A stretch of 64,000 nt of DNA, from contig CAVWEX010000001.1 of NCBI GenBank assembly GCA_963754125.1, forward strand, positions 744,001 to 808,000, read 5' to 3'. The notes under the pieces were generated by a model, which worked only from the letters and a program-made list of their open reading frames with translations, was not told the DNA's origin and did no database searches. Source of the stretch: RPQJ01 sp963754125. Lineage in GTDB: Bacteria; Pseudomonadota; Gammaproteobacteria; Steroidobacterales; Steroidobacteraceae. The position numbers and the translations under genes were made by a program. The stretch's first letter is position 1; each line of letters starts with the position of its first letter. Of the stretch, positions 10,025 through 18,586 are shown in pieces.

Positions 10025-11947
10025 GTGCACGCGCCCACGCGATTCGAGCAATGGCGCCGGGCCACGCTCGCCCCGTTCGAGCATCGCGCTTTCTCGCTGT
10101 TCTGGTGGGCCACGCTGGCATCGTCGTTCGGCAGCATGATCCAGACGGTCGGCGCGTCGTGGCTCATGGCCACGATCGCACCCTCGCCGGTCATGGTGGC
10201 ACTCGTGCAGACGGCGAGCGCGCTGCCGTTCTTCTTCCTGTCGCTCGTGGCTGGCGCCTTCGCGGACACGCGCGATCGGCGCTCCATCATGCTGGTCTCG
10301 CAGGTCCTGTCACTGCTCGCGTCGGCGGCGCTGGCGGCGGTCGCGCTCGCGGACGCCATCACGCCGTGGCTGCTGCTCGGGCTCACGTTCCTGATCGGCT
10401 GCGGCGCCGCGGCGTTCGCGCCGGCGTGGCAGGCGTCGATCGGCGACCAGGTGCCCCGCACGCAGATCGCGCCCGCGGTCATGGCCAACGCCGTCGGTTT
10501 CAACCTGGCCCGGAGCTTGGGTCCCGCCATCGGCGGCGTCATCGTAGCCGCCGTCGGTGCAGCCGCCGCGTTCGTCGTCAACGCCGTGTCGTACGTCGGC
10601 ATCATCGCCACCCTCGTCTGGTGGCGGCCGCAGCGGGTACGCAGCGAGCTGCCGCCCGAGCCGCTGGGGACGGCGATCGCAGCCGGCTTGCGCTACGTGA
10701 GTCTCTCGCCGCACCTGCTCGCGATCCTGCTGCGCTGCGCCCTTTACACGATCCCGATCGTCGCGGTTCCCGCGCTCATGCCGATCGTGGCGCGCGACCT
10801 GCTGGGCGGCGGCGCGACGACCTTCGGCATCCTGCTGGGCGGGTTCGGCATTGGCGCGATGCTCGGCGCGCTCTCCAGCGCCGCGCTGCGCCACCGGTTC
10901 ACCAGCGACACCCTGCTGCGGTTGCTGTCCGCGCTCGCCTGCGTCGCGATGATCGGGATCGGCCAGAGCCGCTGGCACGCGCTGACGATGCTCGCGCACG
11001 TGCTCGCCGGCTCCGTGTGGACGCTGGCGTTCGCAAACTACAACATCGCCGTGCAGCTCTCCTCGCCTCGGTGGGTGACCGGCCGCATGCTCGCGACCTA
11101 CCAGACCGTCGCATTCGCCAGCATGGCGCTCGGCAGCTGGTGGTGGGGCGAGTTCGCGACCGCGGTGGGCCTGCGCGAGGCGCTGACGGTCGCCGGGGCC
11201 GCATCGCTGGTGGCACTTGCGGCCGCGCGCTGGCTGCCGATCTCCGTCGAACAGCTCGGCTCGCTCGACCCGCGCGCCCGGGTCGAGCTCAACCCGCCCA
11301 GCGTCGAGATCCACTCCGCGTCGGGTCCGATCGTCGTGGCCATCGAGTACCGCGTGCAGCCCGGGAACGCGGTCGAGTTCGCGGCCGTGATCAACGAGGT
11401 CGGGCGCATCCGTCGACGCGACGGAGCCCGCGCGTGGTCCATCAGCCAGGACGTCGACGCGGTCGAGCTATGGGTCGAGCGCTTCGAGTTCCCGACCTGG
11501 CTCGACTACCTGCGCTGGCGCACCCGACCGACCGAGTCGGACCAGGCCGTGCGCGAACGCCTGCTGCAACTGATCGACGACGAGCAGTTCCGGGTGCGCC
11601 GCCTGGTCGCGCGGCCGCCGGGCGCGCAACCGCTCGGAGCGCCCCCGGCCGCCGAGCCGGAGGATCACGAACGCCGAGCGCGGCGATCACGGGCGGTGGT
11701 GAGGGCCGCGATCGGCGGTCCGCCGGTCTCGGCCATGAAGTTGCGGCGCGAGGCCGCACCGCCCTACGACCCTGCCGCGAGCAGCGAAAGCGTTCCCCCC
11801 ATGCACTCAACCCGGGATGAATCCACGTCTGCGTCTCCGGTTCCCTCTTCCGCCCTGATAGTCACTAATAGTGACTATAAATCAGATTCGGTAAACTTTG
11901 CCTTGTCAATGGTTTACAGACTTTCGTATTTTAGTCACCATGAGTGA
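10025..11947 (+). CDS. MFS exporter (MFS_3/EntS-like) with abnormal C-terminal tail
   Basis: A major facilitator transporter of the EntS-like branch. About 12 hydrophobic segments lie between residues 20 and 405, with the loop motif GAFADTRDRR after helix 2. A soluble ferredoxin-like domain (about 430-525, containing ERFEFPTWLDYLRW) is normal for this subfamily. The last 110 or so residues are not: they become Ala/Arg/Pro-rich and end in translated AbiE promoter DNA (LIVTNSDYKSDSVNF), with the stop five bases inside abiEi. The 3' end therefore looks replaced. It starts at GTG 10025, 13 bases after maeB. The substrate is unknown. Confidence 0.85.
   Translation: MHAPTRFEQWRRATLAPFEHRAFSLFWWATLASSFGSMIQTVGASWLMATIAPSPVMVALVQTASALPFFFLSLVAGAFADTRDRRSIMLVSQVLSLLASAALAAVALADAITPWLLLGLTFLIGCGAAAFAPAWQASIGDQVPRTQIAPAVMANAVGFNLARSLGPAIGGVIVAAVGAAAAFVVNAVSYVGIIATLVWWRPQRVRSELPPEPLGTAIAAGLRYVSLSPHLLAILLRCALYTIPIVAVPALMPIVARDLLGGGATTFGILLGGFGIGAMLGALSSAALRHRFTSDTLLRLLSALACVAMIGIGQSRWHALTMLAHVLAGSVWTLAFANYNIAVQLSSPRWVTGRMLATYQTVAFASMALGSWWWGEFATAVGLREALTVAGAASLVALAAARWLPISVEQLGSLDPRARVELNPPSVEIHSASGPIVVAIEYRVQPGNAVEFAAVINEVGRIRRRDGARAWSISQDVDAVELWVERFEFPTWLDYLRWRTRPTESDQAVRERLLQLIDDEQFRVRRLVARPPGAQPLGAPPAAEPEDHERRARRSRAVVRAAIGGPPVSAMKLRREAAPPYDPAASSESVPPMHSTRDESTSASPVPSSALIVTNSDYKSDSVNFALSMVYRLSYFSHHE
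11858..11878. promoter_or_regulatory. palindromic operator upstream of abiEi
   Basis: A perfect inverted repeat, ATAGTCACT (11858-11866) and AGTGACTAT (11870-11878) around AAT. A further half-site TAGTCAC lies at 11932-11938, directly before the abiEi start. A second inverted repeat, GTAAAC (11891-11896) with GTTTAC (11912-11917), overlaps the predicted -35 box. Characterised AbiEi antitoxins repress their own promoter by binding inverted repeats, so autoregulation is the natural inference. Confidence 0.7.
11903..11932 (+). promoter_or_regulatory. predicted promoter of abiEi-abiEii
   Basis: TTGTCA at 11903-11908 and TATTTT at 11927-11932, 18 bases apart, in a locally AT-rich stretch unlike the surrounding GC-rich DNA. 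Transcription would begin at or within a base or two of the abiEi ATG (11940), giving an essentially leaderless mRNA; no ribosome binding site is visible. Confidence 0.55.
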
Positions 11948-12761
11948 GTCAAAGAACGAAAAGCTAAACCGCCTATTGGGGACGCTAGGAGACACCACCC
12001 TAGTCTCCAGCCGGTGGCTGCGCGCCCACGGCTACCCCGGCAATCTCGTCGCCCGCTACATGTCGAGCGGCTGGCTGCAGTCGCCAGCGCGCGGGGTCTA
12101 CCTCCGCAAGGGCGGCAAGCCAACTTGGGAGGGCCTCCTCCGCACTCTCCAGACACTGGAGCAGTTACCCCTCCACGTTGGTGGGCGGTTCGCGCTGGCT
12201 CGCCAGGGCCACGAACACTACTTGCGCCTGGGCGAGTCCGAGACTCTGACGCTATACGGTCCCGCGAAGTTGCCGGCCTGGGCGCGCAAGCTGCCGCTCC
12301 GCGAGCGCATACAGGCATGCGGTAAGAGCCCGTTCGACTGGCCGCCGCCCTCCTTCGGCGCCGGCACCCTCGACGCGACATTGAATGCCCATGGCCTTGA
12401 ACGCGCGGCGGACAACACGAGCGCGGCCGGCGTCGTCTTCTCCAGCACTGAGCGGGCAACACTGGAACTGTGCGACGAGACACCGGACAGCGCACTGGTG
12501 CACGAAGTGAATGCCATCATGCAGGGACTCGCCACGCTCCGCCCGCAACTCGTCAGCTCGATGCTGCAGCACTGCAGCAGCATCAAGGCGAAGCGATTGT
12601 TCCTCGCCCTCGCAGACCGTCATCGCCACGCGTGGCTGCCGCACGTGAGCCTGCAAGACGTGGACCTCGGTCGCGGAAAGCGCGTGCTCGTGCGTGGCGG
12701 GAAACTGAACACGAAGTATCAGATCACGTTGCCCGCCGACCTCGATGAACAACTGGGATAG
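11940..12761 (+). CDS. abiEi: AbiEi-type antitoxin and autorepressor
   Basis: The antitoxin of a type IV toxin-antitoxin pair. The N-terminal third is a winged-helix-like DNA-binding domain (about residues 5-70: LNRLLGTLGDTTLVSSRWLR, then SPARGVYLRK). The C-terminal domain, about 150 residues and ending in GGKLNTKYQITLP, is of the AbiEi neutralising type. It has 273 residues, normal for this group. I chose ATG 11940; the frame is open to 11898, but that would read through the promoter. Its last 17 bases overlap the toxin gene. The operators upstream are listed separately. Confidence 0.88.
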   Translation: MSESKNEKLNRLLGTLGDTTLVSSRWLRAHGYPGNLVARYMSSGWLQSPARGVYLRKGGKPTWEGLLRTLQTLEQLPLHVGGRFALARQGHEHYLRLGESETLTLYGPAKLPAWARKLPLRERIQACGKSPFDWPPPSFGAGTLDATLNAHGLERAADNTSAAGVVFSSTERATLELCDETPDSALVHEVNAIMQGLATLRPQLVSSMLQHCSSIKAKRLFLALADRHRHAWLPHVSLQDVDLGRGKRVLVRGGKLNTKYQITLPADLDEQLG

Positions 12762-13677
12762 CCGCTACGCGGCGCGCGTGAAGCTGCTCGTAGAGATCCT
12801 GCCAACGCTCGCGGAGGAGAAGCGCTTTGCGTTGAAGGGTGGGACGGCCATCAATCTTTTCGAGAATGATCTGCCGCGTCTCTCCGTCGACATCGACCTG
12901 ACATGGCTTCCCGTCGGAGAGTTCACGAAAGACGCACAGGATATCTCCACAGCGCTGGAAGCCATCGGCGACAGACTGCGCTCCGGACCGCTGCGACTGC
13001 AGGTACAGACGAGCGGAACCGAAGCAGCGGGCGTCCATCGGCTGATTGCGAGCCGCAACCGTTCGCGCGTGCAGATCGAGACGACACCGGTCATGCGCGG
13101 CACAGTCCATCCGGTGCGGACACTGCGCGTGCGCCCTGGCGTGGAGCGGGACTTCGGTTTCGCCGAGATACAGGTGCTCGACTTCGCGGACCTTTACGCC
13201 GGAAAGCTATCCGCTGCGCTGTCGCGCCAGCACCCTCGCGACCTCTTCGACATGCAGCCGCTGCTGGACGATGGGCGCGTCGATGAACGCCTGTGGCGAA
13301 CGTTCCTCGTTTATCTCACCTGCAGCCCCAAGCCCGCTGCAGAAATGCTGGCGCCGCAGGAGCCTCGCGATTTCGAGCGGACGTTCGTGGCGCACTTTCA
13401 GGGCATGACCGCGGCGCCGGTCACCGCCACTTCGCTACTCGACGTGCGGGCACGGCTCCTAAGGCGCATCTCCGAATTGCTCGATGCACCATCGCGCGCG
13501 TTCCTCGAGTCCGTCGAGCGCGAAGCGCCCGACTTCAACCTCATCGAGCTTCCGCACGCCGCCGAGTTGCCAGGCGTTCGTCGCAAGCTCACCAACCTTG
13601 GCCAGCGCTCGGCAGCGAAGCGCGCGGCTGACTACCAGCAACTTGCTGCCCTTCTTTCGCGACGTAGCTCGACCTGA
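12745..13677 (+). CDS. abiEii: AbiEii-type nucleotidyltransferase toxin
   Basis: The toxin partner, a DNA polymerase beta-like nucleotidyltransferase of 310 residues. The catalytic signature is intact: KGGTAIN at 31-37 and SVDIDLTW with D49 and D51. Conserved downstream elements include FADLYAGKLSAALSRQHPRD, typical of AbiEii/AbiGii proteins. Family members inactivate translation targets by adding nucleotides, arresting growth after phage infection or loss of the antitoxin. It starts at ATG 12745 inside the antitoxin gene (17-base overlap), so the two are probably translationally coupled. Confidence 0.9.
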   Translation: MNNWDSRYAARVKLLVEILPTLAEEKRFALKGGTAINLFENDLPRLSVDIDLTWLPVGEFTKDAQDISTALEAIGDRLRSGPLRLQVQTSGTEAAGVHRLIASRNRSRVQIETTPVMRGTVHPVRTLRVRPGVERDFGFAEIQVLDFADLYAGKLSAALSRQHPRDLFDMQPLLDDGRVDERLWRTFLVYLTCSPKPAAEMLAPQEPRDFERTFVAHFQGMTAAPVTATSLLDVRARLLRRISELLDAPSRAFLESVEREAPDFNLIELPHAAELPGVRRKLTNLGQRSAAKRAADYQQLAALLSRRSST

Positions 13678-13700
13678 GTGCGTTTCGCCGGTAAATGACA

Positions 13701-13917
13701 TGACCAAGATCAGTGTCGGCGAGTGGCTCGAGGCCTACAAGAGGGCGATCGTGCCGCGGTCCAGTGGTGGACGAATCTGAAGAACGACGGAGCGAACATC
13801 ACTCTCGCTGGCGCAATGTTTCTCAGCTTCGCGACGGATGGACGTTGCACCGATCTCACGGAGTACTGTCACTTCGGCGGGGGCGAACTTTTCCCGCAAC
13901 CCGGTTGGGGGAGCTGA
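13701..13917 (+). pseudogene. SnoaL/NTF2-like fold protein with internal deletion
   Basis: The frame from ATG 13701 reads MTKISVGEWLEAYKRA, the usual first helix of SnoaL-like proteins, then runs out of frame to a stop at 13780. The next frame continues as EGDRAAVQWWTNLKNDGAN, ITLAGAMFLSFATDGRC and LTEYCHF to TGA 13915-13917, the usual last strands of the same fold. About 50 central residues are missing and the join near 13745 is out of frame, so this is a deletion remnant rather than a functional gene. It lies just downstream of abiEii. Confidence 0.6.
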
Positions 13918-13989
13918 CAGCAGGTCTCACTCGAACCGCGGGTCTCGGGCTTGGCGTTACGTTCCTGCTGCCGCGAGCAACCGCCCTGG

Positions 13990-14216
13990 TCTGCTGCGCC
14001 TGGCGCGTCAGCGGGCCGCCGTAGTTCTCGTGCCGTTGCACCATCACGTGCCGCACGTCGGCGATGACGTCGGGCCCGAGCATCCGGCCAGGCACCATCC
14101 AGTAGCTCGCAAGCAGCCGGTCCCTGAACAGGGCCTCGCGATCCTCGTACCTGCACCCGCGCGGAGTACCGGGCCAGCGGGTCGCGGATGGAGCGCGACA
14201 GGAAACGGAAATCACC
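13990..14216 (-). other. possible decayed coding fragment
   Basis: Between the SnoaL remnant and the MetE-like gene, two minus-strand frames carry protein-like text that joins into one: GDFRFLSRSIRDPLARYSAR, then RYEDREALFRDRLLASYWM and HVMVQRHENYGG. No start or clean stop is visible and I do not recognise the family. Treat it as a possible remnant only; nothing else is apparent in 13918-14234. Confidence 0.25.
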
Positions 14217-14234
14217 GGTCGACGCGCCTCAGCC

Positions 14235-15377
14235 TCACGGCCACAGCTTCCGGCTCGCCCGCTCAGCTCCCTGCGCCAGCGCCGCGAGCTTCGCCCAGAC
14301 CACGTCCGGGTCCACGCCGGCCGTGCCGACGTGGATGCTGAACCCGCAGTCGGTCCCGGCCATGACGTTGTCGCGCCCGACCCGGTCGGCATAGCGCAGG
14401 ATCCGCTGCGCGACCAGGTCCGGGTGCTCGATGTAGTTCGACTGCACCTCGATCACGCCGGGGATCAGCACCTTCCCCTCCGGCAGCTTGACCTGCTCGA
14501 ACACCGACCACTCGTGCGCGTGGCGTGGATTCGCGGCCTCGAACTGGATCGCGTGCGGCTTGGCCTTCCAGACCTCATCGACGATGTCCTCGAGCGGCAC
14601 GTCACAGTGATGCGGCCCCGGGTAGTTGCCCCAGCACAGGTGCATGCGCACCTTCTCCGGCGGGATGTTCACCAGCGCGCGGTTCAAGGCCTCGATGTGC
14701 AGTTCCATCCGGTCGCGGAACCCCGCCACTGACAGTTCCCGGTACTGGGTGTGCCGACCCATCGCGAGGTCCGGGCAATCGACCTGCAGCAGGATGCCGG
14801 CCTGCACGATCGCCTCGTACTCGTGCCGCATCGCCTCGGCGAGCGCGAAGACGTAGCTCTCGTGGTCCGGGTAATGGTCGTTGCGGAAGAACAGGCCCAC
14901 GACCCCGGGCGATGCAGCACTCATGAAGGTGCCCACGGCGCCGTGCCGCAGCGCCGCGGCCTTGAGCCGCGCCGCGTCGACGCGAGGCGCGTCCATGTCC
15001 CTGACCGTGATCGGCGCATTGCAGGCCGGGGTCTTGCGATGCTTGCGACCCGGGTCGCCTGCCATGCGGGCCTTGGAGCGTGGATAGTCCTCGAGGTCCT
15101 GGAAGACGTAGCTCGTGCCCGACCCGCCGAAGCCGTTCAACCGGTCCTTGATGTAGGTGGCGTAGCTCGGCTTCGGCCACTCGCCGTCGTTGACGATGTC
15201 CACGCCGGCCGCGACCTGGCGCGCGACGGCCTCCTCGACCGCCTGCTCCACCCGCTGCTGCAACGCCGACGGGTCGATCGGGATGCCGTCCTCCCGGGCA
15301 AACATGATTTCCACCAGGTCGTCGGGTCGCGGCAGGCTGCCGACGTGGGTGGTCAGGATGCGCCCGTGTGAATTCAT
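14235..15377 (-). CDS. cobalamin-independent methionine synthase II family protein (MetE C-terminal-like)
   Basis: A 380-residue TIM-barrel protein resembling the C-terminal catalytic half of MetE and related zinc methyl- or alkyl-transferases. The N-terminus ILTTHVGSLPRP is the family signature. The zinc-thiolate ligands appear to be H and C in MHLCWGNYPG and C in GTDCGFS. Stand-alone proteins of this kind lack the N-terminal MetE domain and do not necessarily make methionine; some relatives handle coenzyme M or other thiols, so the substrate is left open. Starts at ATG 15377. Confidence 0.8.
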   Translation of the reverse strand: MNSHGRILTTHVGSLPRPDDLVEIMFAREDGIPIDPSALQQRVEQAVEEAVARQVAAGVDIVNDGEWPKPSYATYIKDRLNGFGGSGTSYVFQDLEDYPRSKARMAGDPGRKHRKTPACNAPITVRDMDAPRVDAARLKAAALRHGAVGTFMSAASPGVVGLFFRNDHYPDHESYVFALAEAMRHEYEAIVQAGILLQVDCPDLAMGRHTQYRELSVAGFRDRMELHIEALNRALVNIPPEKVRMHLCWGNYPGPHHCDVPLEDIVDEVWKAKPHAIQFEAANPRHAHEWSVFEQVKLPEGKVLIPGVIEVQSNYIEHPDLVAQRILRYADRVGRDNVMAGTDCGFSIHVGTAGVDPDVVWAKLAALAQGAERASRKLWP

Positions 15378-15533
15378 CGCGAGTCTCCGTGCGTGTCGAG
15401 TCCGAGCGAGCCACGGGCATTCTAACTGTGCGCCACGTCACATAGCGCATGGCTGCTTTCGGACGCGATTCACGGATGGACCGGGTCCAACTCAGGCTAC
15501 ATGCACCAGGTCTGAAAGAAGCCGCGGCGTCGA

Positions 15534-18362
15534 TTGGAAGCGCTGGAGAACATGCTGCACGGGCCGCCCAAGAACGTGGTCAAGAACAAGCGCGAGCCGT
15601 TCGTCTCCGGCTGGACGGGCTACGTCACCGTCGCGCTGTTCGCGTACACGTTGATCGCGATACTCCTGACCCTCCTGAACAAGGAGGGATCGCGCGCCCA
15701 CGAGATTTTCACGCTCTATTCCGACGCTCCCCCATCGATCGTCGCGGCCATCCTCGCCGCGGCCGCCGCGCGCGGCTCCTCGGACCCGGCCGCGAGGCGC
15801 ACCTGGTGGCTGCTCGCGGGCGCGCTCGCCTGCTACACCGCCGGCAACCTGCTGCACGCGACCTACTGGCTGTTCGGCGTCGACCCTTTCCCGTCGATCG
15901 GCGACGTGTTCTACCTCGCCTTCTACCCGCTCGTCTTCGCCGCGGTACTGACGGTGGTCCGCGCCGCCGCCGTGCGCGTGCAATGGGCCCGCCTCGCGCT
16001 GGACACCTCGATCCTGCTGCTCGGATTCGGCGGGTTCTTCTGGTTCTTCGTGATCGCGCCCACGGCCGCCTCGCCGCACGACGAGAACATGCTCCGGTTC
16101 GTGCTGGCGCAGAGCTACATCGCGATGAACTGCGTCGTGCTGCTGGCGTGCGGCGTGCTGCTGATGCACTCGGGCGCCGCGCCGATCCCGCGCCGGGCCC
16201 TGCTGCTGCTGACGTTGGGCTTCGCGTCGATGTCGCTGGCCGACATCGTCTGGGCGATGTCGAAAGTCGGCGGCAGCTACCTGCCGGGCGGTGTCTCGGA
16301 CGCCATGTACCTGTCGTGCTACGTCTGGCTGGCGGCGGCCGCGCGCGAGCAGCTGCGCGGTGCACCGCCGATCCGGCGGGCTCCGGGCGCGTTCACCAGC
16401 GTGCTGGTCGAGGGCTTGCCCTATATCGCGATGATGGTTTCGTTTCTCATGCTGGTCTACGTCGAGAGCAGCTCGGCCACGAGCCCGGTCAACATGATGA
16501 CCATGATCATCTTCTTGCTGACCGCGCTCGTCATGGTTCGCCAGGGGGTGCTGCTGCGCGACGACGCACTCCTCAGGGAGCAGCGGGCGGCCGGCCTCGT
16601 CGAGGCCCGCTACGCCTCGTTGATCAGGCATGCCTCCGACGTGATCATGATCGCGGATGCCGAGGGCCAGCTGCGGTTCGCCTCGCCCGCCGCCGCACGC
16701 ACGTTCGCGATCCAGCCCGATGAGCTGGTCGGTCGCAATCTCCTCGACCTGTGGGCGGACGGGGAGCGCGAGCGACTGTCGGCATTCCTGGCCGAAGTCG
16801 CTGCCTCGCGTGGCCGGACGATCGGTCCCGTCGAGGCCGTGGTCGAGACCGGAGACCGGCGCAGCACGCTCGAGTGCGTGGGCAGCAACCTGATGGACGA
16901 CACCGCGATCGCCGGCCTGACGCTCAATTTCCGCGACGTGACCGAGCGCAAGGCGCTCGAGGAGCAGTTGCGCAAGCTGGCGTTCCACGATCCGCTGACG
17001 CTGCTCGCCAACCGCAGCCTGTTCTGGAACCGCGTCGAGCACGCGCTGGCGCTGGCGCAGCGCACGTCCCAGCGCGTGGCCGTCATGTTCCTGGATCTCG
17101 ACAACTTCAAGAACGTCAACGACTCGCTGGGCCACGATGCCGGCGACCGGCTGCTGCAGGCGGCGGCGCAGCGACTGGTCAAGTCGACGCGGCCGTCCGA
17201 CACGGTGGCGCGACTGGGTGGCGATGAGTTCGCGATCCTGCTCGAGGGCATCGGCGGCGACGCGGACGTGGAGCGCGTCGCCCGGGCCGTCAGCGAGGCC
17301 TTCAACCGGCCGCTGCTGCTCGACGGCCGGGAAACCGAGGCGACGGCCAGCATCGGCGTGGCCTGCTCGCGGCCGGGCGACGACGCCGAGCAGTTGCTGC
17401 GCAACGCCGACATCGCGATGTACGGCGCGAAGTCGGCCGGCAAGGCGCGCCTGATGGTGTTCCAGCCGCAAATGCAGGAACAGCTCCACGACCGCCTGCG
17501 CCTGGAGCAGGACATCGACCTGGCGCTGGCGCGGGACGAGTTCTTCCTGGAGTTCCAGCCGGTGGTCGACCTGACCAGCCGCGAGCTGCTGGGCGTCGAG
17601 GCCCTGGTTAGGTGGAACCACCCGCATCGCGGCGTGGTGATGCCCGCCGATTTCATTCCGATCGCCGAGGAGTCCAGCCGGATCATCGAGCTCGGGCGCC
17701 GGGTCCTGGTCGAGGCATGCACGCAGGTCCGCGCGTTCAGCGATTCAATCGCGGCCGGAAGGGACCTGCGCATCGCAGTCAACATCTCCGGCCGCCACCT
17801 GCAGCAGGGCAACCTGGCCGAGGACGTGCGCCACGCCCTCGAGGTTTCCGGCCTCGAGCCCGGCAGCCTCGTGATCGAGCTGACCGAAAGCACGATCATG
17901 CAGAACACCGGCGTCAACCTGGAGCGGTTTCGCGACCTGAAGGCGCTCGGCGTCCGGCTCGCCATCGACGACTTCGGGGTGGGCTACTCGTCCCTGTCCT
18001 ACCTGCACCGGTTCCCCATCGACATCATGAAGATCGACCGGGCCTTCGTCAGCCGCATGACCGAGCAGAACGGCGGCCCCGAGCTGGCGCGCGCGGTCGT
18101 GATGCTGGGCACGACTCTCGGCCTCGAGACGATCGCCGAGGGCATCGAGAACGAGGACCAGGTGGCCACGCTGCTCGACCTCGGCTGCGTTGCGGGCCAG
18201 GGGTTCCTGTTCGCCGGCTCGAGCTCGCTGGAAGAGGTCGCGAAGACGACCTTCATGGCTCGCCGCGCCCGGCTGCGTGCGGAACGGGCGGCCTATGTGG
18301 ATCTCACGGCCACCGGCCGCTTCCGCCCCGCCGAACTGCAACCACGGTCCGCAGCGGGTTGA
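15534..18362 (+). CDS. membrane PAS-GGDEF-EAL protein (c-di-GMP turnover)
   Basis: A 942-residue inner-membrane signalling protein. About eight or nine transmembrane segments fill residues 27-345, followed by a PAS domain (about 357-460), GGDEF (about 475-640) and EAL (about 650-895). The cyclase motif LGGDEF is intact near 561 and carries an inhibitory site RPSD five residues before it. The phosphodiesterase domain keeps EALVRW (about 689), DDFGVGYSS (about 811) and AEGIENEDQ. Both activities are possible and the net direction cannot be told. Start TTG 15534 or ATG 15552. It is followed by the CZB protein with a degenerate GGDEF. Confidence 0.9.
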   Translation: MEALENMLHGPPKNVVKNKREPFVSGWTGYVTVALFAYTLIAILLTLLNKEGSRAHEIFTLYSDAPPSIVAAILAAAAARGSSDPAARRTWWLLAGALACYTAGNLLHATYWLFGVDPFPSIGDVFYLAFYPLVFAAVLTVVRAAAVRVQWARLALDTSILLLGFGGFFWFFVIAPTAASPHDENMLRFVLAQSYIAMNCVVLLACGVLLMHSGAAPIPRRALLLLTLGFASMSLADIVWAMSKVGGSYLPGGVSDAMYLSCYVWLAAAAREQLRGAPPIRRAPGAFTSVLVEGLPYIAMMVSFLMLVYVESSSATSPVNMMTMIIFLLTALVMVRQGVLLRDDALLREQRAAGLVEARYASLIRHASDVIMIADAEGQLRFASPAAARTFAIQPDELVGRNLLDLWADGERERLSAFLAEVAASRGRTIGPVEAVVETGDRRSTLECVGSNLMDDTAIAGLTLNFRDVTERKALEEQLRKLAFHDPLTLLANRSLFWNRVEHALALAQRTSQRVAVMFLDLDNFKNVNDSLGHDAGDRLLQAAAQRLVKSTRPSDTVARLGGDEFAILLEGIGGDADVERVARAVSEAFNRPLLLDGRETEATASIGVACSRPGDDAEQLLRNADIAMYGAKSAGKARLMVFQPQMQEQLHDRLRLEQDIDLALARDEFFLEFQPVVDLTSRELLGVEALVRWNHPHRGVVMPADFIPIAEESSRIIELGRRVLVEACTQVRAFSDSIAAGRDLRIAVNISGRHLQQGNLAEDVRHALEVSGLEPGSLVIELTESTIMQNTGVNLERFRDLKALGVRLAIDDFGVGYSSLSYLHRFPIDIMKIDRAFVSRMTEQNGGPELARAVVMLGTTLGLETIAEGIENEDQVATLLDLGCVAGQGFLFAGSSSLEEVAKTTFMARRARLRAERAAYVDLTATGRFRPAELQPRSAAG

Positions 18363-18436
18363 TCGTACGCCGGGACGACGGTCGGGCCCCGCGCTGCGGA
18401 GCCGCCCAACGTAACTGGGATCAATGACTTACGCGC

Positions 18437-18457
18437 GCTCCGGGATCGTCCCGGAGC
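18437..18457 (+). terminator. hairpin after the GGDEF-EAL gene
   Basis: GCTCCGGGA (18437-18445) pairs perfectly with TCCCGGAGC (18449-18457) around a three-base loop, 75 bases after the stop. Only a weak T-rich tail follows (GGCTTCTCCC), so it may be a terminator or simply an mRNA-stabilising hairpin. Confidence 0.4.
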
Positions 18458-18586
18458 GGCTTCTCCCGGCCGCAGGCTGGTCGAATCGTGATGGCGCGCA
18501 CGGTTCTGCCTGCTGGCCGCTTGTCCGGGGCTTGCGTAACCGCGGGCGGATCCGGAAGCTTGCCACGCGACCGGGGGAAAACGACG

